A program made the translations under genes and the position numbers. The notes under the pieces are model-generated. The model was given only the letters and a program-made list of their open reading frames with translations. It had not been told where the DNA came from and made no database searches. DNA of 34,836 nt from an uncultured Veillonella sp. (GTDB taxonomy: Bacteria > Bacillota > Negativicutes > Veillonellales > Veillonellaceae): positions 1-34,836 of the forward strand of contig NZ_CAKQFJ010000020.1 of the NCBI RefSeq assembly GCF_934230905.1. The letters run 5' to 3'. Below are positions 33,119 through 34,836 of the stretch, piece after piece; the first letter of the stretch is position 1, and every line of letters begins with the position of its first letter.

Positions 33119-33397
33119 ATGTATATCGGAGACATCATTAAATCATTCCGCAAGGAACATCAGCTTTCACAAGAAACGTTTGCAACCAAAGCAGGTTTAA
33201 CTGTTACTGAGATTAATATACTAGAACAAAACTTTCAGGATGGATCATCTACACCTGTACCAGTTGCCATCAGACAAATCAAAGGAATTGCTCAAGCCAT
33301 GGAACAACCTATGCCTGTCATCATGAGTCAACTACCATCTGATCAACAAGTAGTCGTCAATGTGGTAGCTGAATCGGATCAGCCACATGCGAAATAA
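33119..33397 (+). CDS. XRE-family helix-turn-helix regulator
   Basis: The start is placed at the ATG at 33119 (MYIGDIIKSFRKEH), which has a perfect GGAGG six bases upstream; an in-frame ATG at 33080 lacks one and precedes the candidate -10. This gives 92 residues. Residues 4-60 form an HTH of the Cro/C1 type (IIKSFRKEHQLSQETFATKAGLTV covers the first helices and recognition helix). A C-terminal tail (QQVVVNVVAESDQPHAK) may dimerise. The next gene, an exported protein, follows after 16 bases. It is divergent from the riboswitch transcript, so control of that region is possible but unproven. Confidence 0.85.
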   Translation: MYIGDIIKSFRKEHQLSQETFATKAGLTVTEINILEQNFQDGSSTPVPVAIRQIKGIAQAMEQPMPVIMSQLPSDQQVVVNVVAESDQPHAK

Positions 33398-33413
33398 GGA
33401 GTAAACTCAAAGA

Positions 33414-33866
33414 ATGAAAAAAGTAGCAATTTTAACACTTACATGTCTTACCTTAATGGGTAGCGTCCAAGCAGTCAATATAGGTGACCTAGAAAATGCG
33501 AGAGGTTATTCCTATATGTATAGAATGAATGGACAGCAGTACTATGCTGATAATCGTGTATTAGTTCGTGCAGGCGAAGGTAATAACTACGAAATCATTG
33601 CTAAAACATATAGCCATCAAGGTGCTATGTATTATATGACAGAATATATCAATCATTATTATTTTAATCAAGACGCAGATACAATCTACTGGACACAAGA
33701 TGAAATTAATTTAATTGATGCACGTACAGGTCAACTTCTACGACGAAATATTAAGAAAAATCCTAAATTAAAAGAATTAAAACCTGATACCTATGGCTAT
33801 ATGCAAGCTATTTATTCAAAAAATATGGCAATAGCATCAGGACAATTAAAAGAAGTAACTAACTAA
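33414..33866 (+). CDS. Small exported hypothetical protein
   Basis: The 150-residue protein has a Sec signal peptide (MKKVAILTLTCLTLMGSVQA) with likely cleavage after Ala20. The mature part is rich in Tyr and Asn, with YSYMYRMNGQQYYADNRVLV and YHFNQ-like segments, and looks like a small beta-rich periplasmic or surface protein. No family is recognised. AAGGAG lies 12 bases before the ATG, a somewhat long spacing. It is co-transcribed with the XRE regulator and followed by a terminator. The pairing of a small regulator and exported protein suggests that the regulator controls a cell-surface trait. Confidence 0.72.
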   Translation: MKKVAILTLTCLTLMGSVQAVNIGDLENARGYSYMYRMNGQQYYADNRVLVRAGEGNNYEIIAKTYSHQGAMYYMTEYINHYYFNQDADTIYWTQDEINLIDARTGQLLRRNIKKNPKLKELKPDTYGYMQAIYSKNMAIASGQLKEVTN

Positions 33867-33895
33867 AAAAAGGCTATGAAAATAGCCCTTTTTTA
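33865..33895 (+). terminator. Terminator after the exported protein gene
   Basis: Stem built from AAGGCTAT and ATAGCCCTT with loop GAAA, flanked by A and T runs, immediately past the stop codon. Confidence 0.85.
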
Positions 33896-33916
33896 TTAGT
33901 TACTTCCTATTTGGTA

Positions 33917-33947
33917 AATAAAAAACTCACACATCTGTGTGAGTTTT
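33917..33947 (-). terminator. Terminator after tRNA-Arg(ACG)
   Basis: A perfect stem (AAAACTCACACA with TGTGTGAGTTTT) followed by T on the minus strand, five bases past the tRNA 3' end. Confidence 0.88.
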
Positions 33948-33951
33948 AATT

Positions 33952-34028
33952 TGGTGACCCAGAAGGGATTCGAACCCCTGGCCTTTTGATTCGTAGTCAA
34001 ACGCTCTATCCAGCTGAGCTACTGAGTC
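33952..34028 (-). tRNA. tRNA-Arg (anticodon ACG)
   Basis: A 77-nt cloverleaf on the minus strand. The acceptor GACTCAG pairs with CTGGGTC (one G-U). The anticodon stem TTTGA/TCAAA carries loop CTACGAA with anticodon ACG (wobble A is normally deaminated to inosine). CCA is encoded. It lies downstream of tRNA-Trp with no strong terminator between, so they may be co-transcribed. Confidence 0.95.
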
Positions 34029-34115
34029 ATGTACTAGGTACTTAATTATATTAACATAATAACTAATTATTTGCAAGTATTATTTTAATATTTTTAAGTA
34101 ACATTTTATAGAATA

Positions 34116-34131
34116 GCGACCCGAAGGCCGC
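34116..34131 (-). other. Stable UUCG tetraloop hairpin between two tRNA genes
   Basis: On the minus strand GCGGCC-TTCG-GGTCGC forms a 6-bp GC stem capped by a UUCG tetraloop, 12 bases past tRNA-Trp. It has no T run, so it is either a weak terminator or a processing landmark. Confidence 0.5.
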
Positions 34132-34142
34132 AACTCTAAATT

Positions 34143-34218
34143 TGGCAGGGGCAGTAGGACTTGAACCCACAACCAACGGTTTTGGAGACCGCTACTCTAC
34201 CAATTGAGCTATACCCCT
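34143..34218 (-). tRNA. tRNA-Trp (anticodon CCA)
   Basis: A 76-nt cloverleaf on the minus strand. The acceptor AGGGGTA pairs with TGCCCCT. The anticodon stem GCGGT/ACCGT carries loop CTCCAAA with anticodon CCA. The 3' end is GCCA, with CCA encoded. Confidence 0.95.
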
Positions 34219-34420
34219 ATGCACATCAAGTGTACTTGATACTTGAATATAATACCAAGAATTCACCCTATCTGTCAAGCTGAATCTCCAACATCCTAAA
34301 AGTTCATCTTTCCCACATAATAACTACTATGCAATCCCAGTAATAAAATAATATACTTTATAAATTCATGTATATATTAAAATATTTATACTATAATGAT
34401 ATTATTTATACATATAAGGA

Positions 34421-34444
34421 AAGAGCCCTTTCGGGCTCTTTTGT
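34421..34444. terminator. Isolated terminator-like hairpin
   Basis: A perfect 9-bp stem AAAGAGCCC/GGGCTCTTT with a 4-base loop, followed by TTTTGT on the plus strand. No gene ends here on either strand. In the 34219-34800 stretch I see only this hairpin, the C-free tract and the rRNA terminator. Confidence 0.6.
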
Positions 34445-34524
34445 CTACTTAACTTTTATCTTTATATATACGGGAGATGGTATATATAATTAGAGAGTTT
34501 TGTATATGTATTGTTTTTATACAC

Positions 34525-34609
34525 AGGGAGAGTATTGTTGTGTATTTAAGTGTTGTTTTATGTGTTGTATTGTTTTGTGTTGTGTTGTTTGTATTATTTG
34601 TAAAAGGGA
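34525..34609. repeat. C-free T/G-rich low-complexity tract
   Basis: For 85 bases the plus strand has no C at all and is dominated by TGTTGT-like runs. The opposite strand is therefore A/C-rich. It lies about 160 bases downstream of the rRNA terminator. It encodes no protein. Confidence 0.7.
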
Positions 34610-34764
34610 CAGATAAAAGTTATTAAGTAGTAGACCTCCATTTCCTTAGTTGATCTCAATCAACTATCGTTAGTATAAAGATTCTATATGAATTAGGAGT
34701 GAATATAATTTAAACAAATTGTAAAATGAGTATTTTTTTGTGCATATTCTTAGACTTTCTATAA

Positions 34765-34796
34765 CAAAAAAGGCTAACCATACGGTTAGCCTTTTA
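34765..34796 (-). terminator. rRNA operon terminator
   Basis: A perfect 10-bp stem AAGGCTAACC/GGTTAGCCTT with loop ATAC, followed by a T run on the minus strand, a few bases past the 5S 3' end. Confidence 0.85.
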
Positions 34797-34800
34797 GCTT

Positions 34801-34836
34801 AATCAGCGACTTCCTATCCTCCCAGGCCGTCTCCAG
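34801..34836 (-). rRNA. 5S rRNA, 3' end (partial, cut by window edge)
   Basis: Read on the minus strand the last 36 bases match the 3' part of 5S rRNA: GGCCTGGGAGGATAGGAAG followed by GTCGCTGATT, the familiar loop E/helix IV and closing strand pattern. The terminator directly behind it supports this. The rest of the rrn operon lies beyond the window. Confidence 0.75.

Overview
The window looks like chromosomal DNA from a diderm member of the Bacillota (Negativicutes), most probably Veillonella. The DNA is A+T-rich, and the gene content and order are Bacillota-like (mfd, a SpoVB-type flippase, mazG and hup in a row; ylbF next to murB; a KtrA/KtrB-type potassium system). One gene encodes a type V autotransporter whose beta-barrel ends in Phe, which requires an outer membrane. 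The genus is inferred from this combination and not from an alignment. No insertion sequence, prophage or CRISPR array was found.

Layout. At 1-5127: tRNA-Arg(CCG), a low-molecular-weight tyrosine phosphatase, a flavoprotein with an iron-sulfur type cysteine motif, a solitary Phd-type antitoxin with no toxin, an autotransporter and an exported DUF4198-like protein. At 5375-10632: typA, murB, ylbF, trmL and moaC, all on the minus strand, then a divergent UPF0173 metallo-hydrolase on the plus strand. At 10633-11102: about 470 bases between convergent genes, filled by nested hairpin repeats. At 11103-14698: a VWA protein, a MoxR AAA+ ATPase and a 22-residue-repeat protein in one operon. At 14799-17848: pfkB-type kinase, trkH/ktrB and trkA/ktrA. 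At 18041-20208: an ascorbate-type PTS (EIIA, EIIB, EIIC). At 20376-24206: a small basic protein, an [FeFe] hydrogenase and an ABC-F ATPase. At 24346-32020: a small acidic protein, a diglyceride-type glycosyltransferase, HU, mazG, a flippase and mfd. At 32262-34836: tRNA-Leu(TAG), a cobalamin riboswitch with its own promoter and terminator, a possible 36-residue membrane protein under its control, an XRE regulator with a small exported protein, tRNA-Arg(ACG), tRNA-Trp(CCA), and the 3' end of a 5S rRNA that runs off the window.

How genes work together. Most of the window is housekeeping: envelope building (murB, flippase, glycosyltransferase, autotransporter), translation and RNA modification (typA, trmL, tRNAs, 5S), repair (mfd, mazG), ion balance (trkA/trkH) and anaerobic metabolism (hydrogenase, PTS). 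The MoxR/VWA/repeat trio looks like a chaperone-type complex.

Two places deserve most attention. First, 10644-11100 carries at least two full copies and one truncated copy of a hairpin element. The copies share a core but have unrelated long stems, and every stem mismatch is a G-U wobble on the strand that carries the core. Second, the cobalamin riboswitch at 32790-32938 appears to control only a tiny gene (32526-32636, minus) that would encode one membrane helix followed by a His-rich tail.
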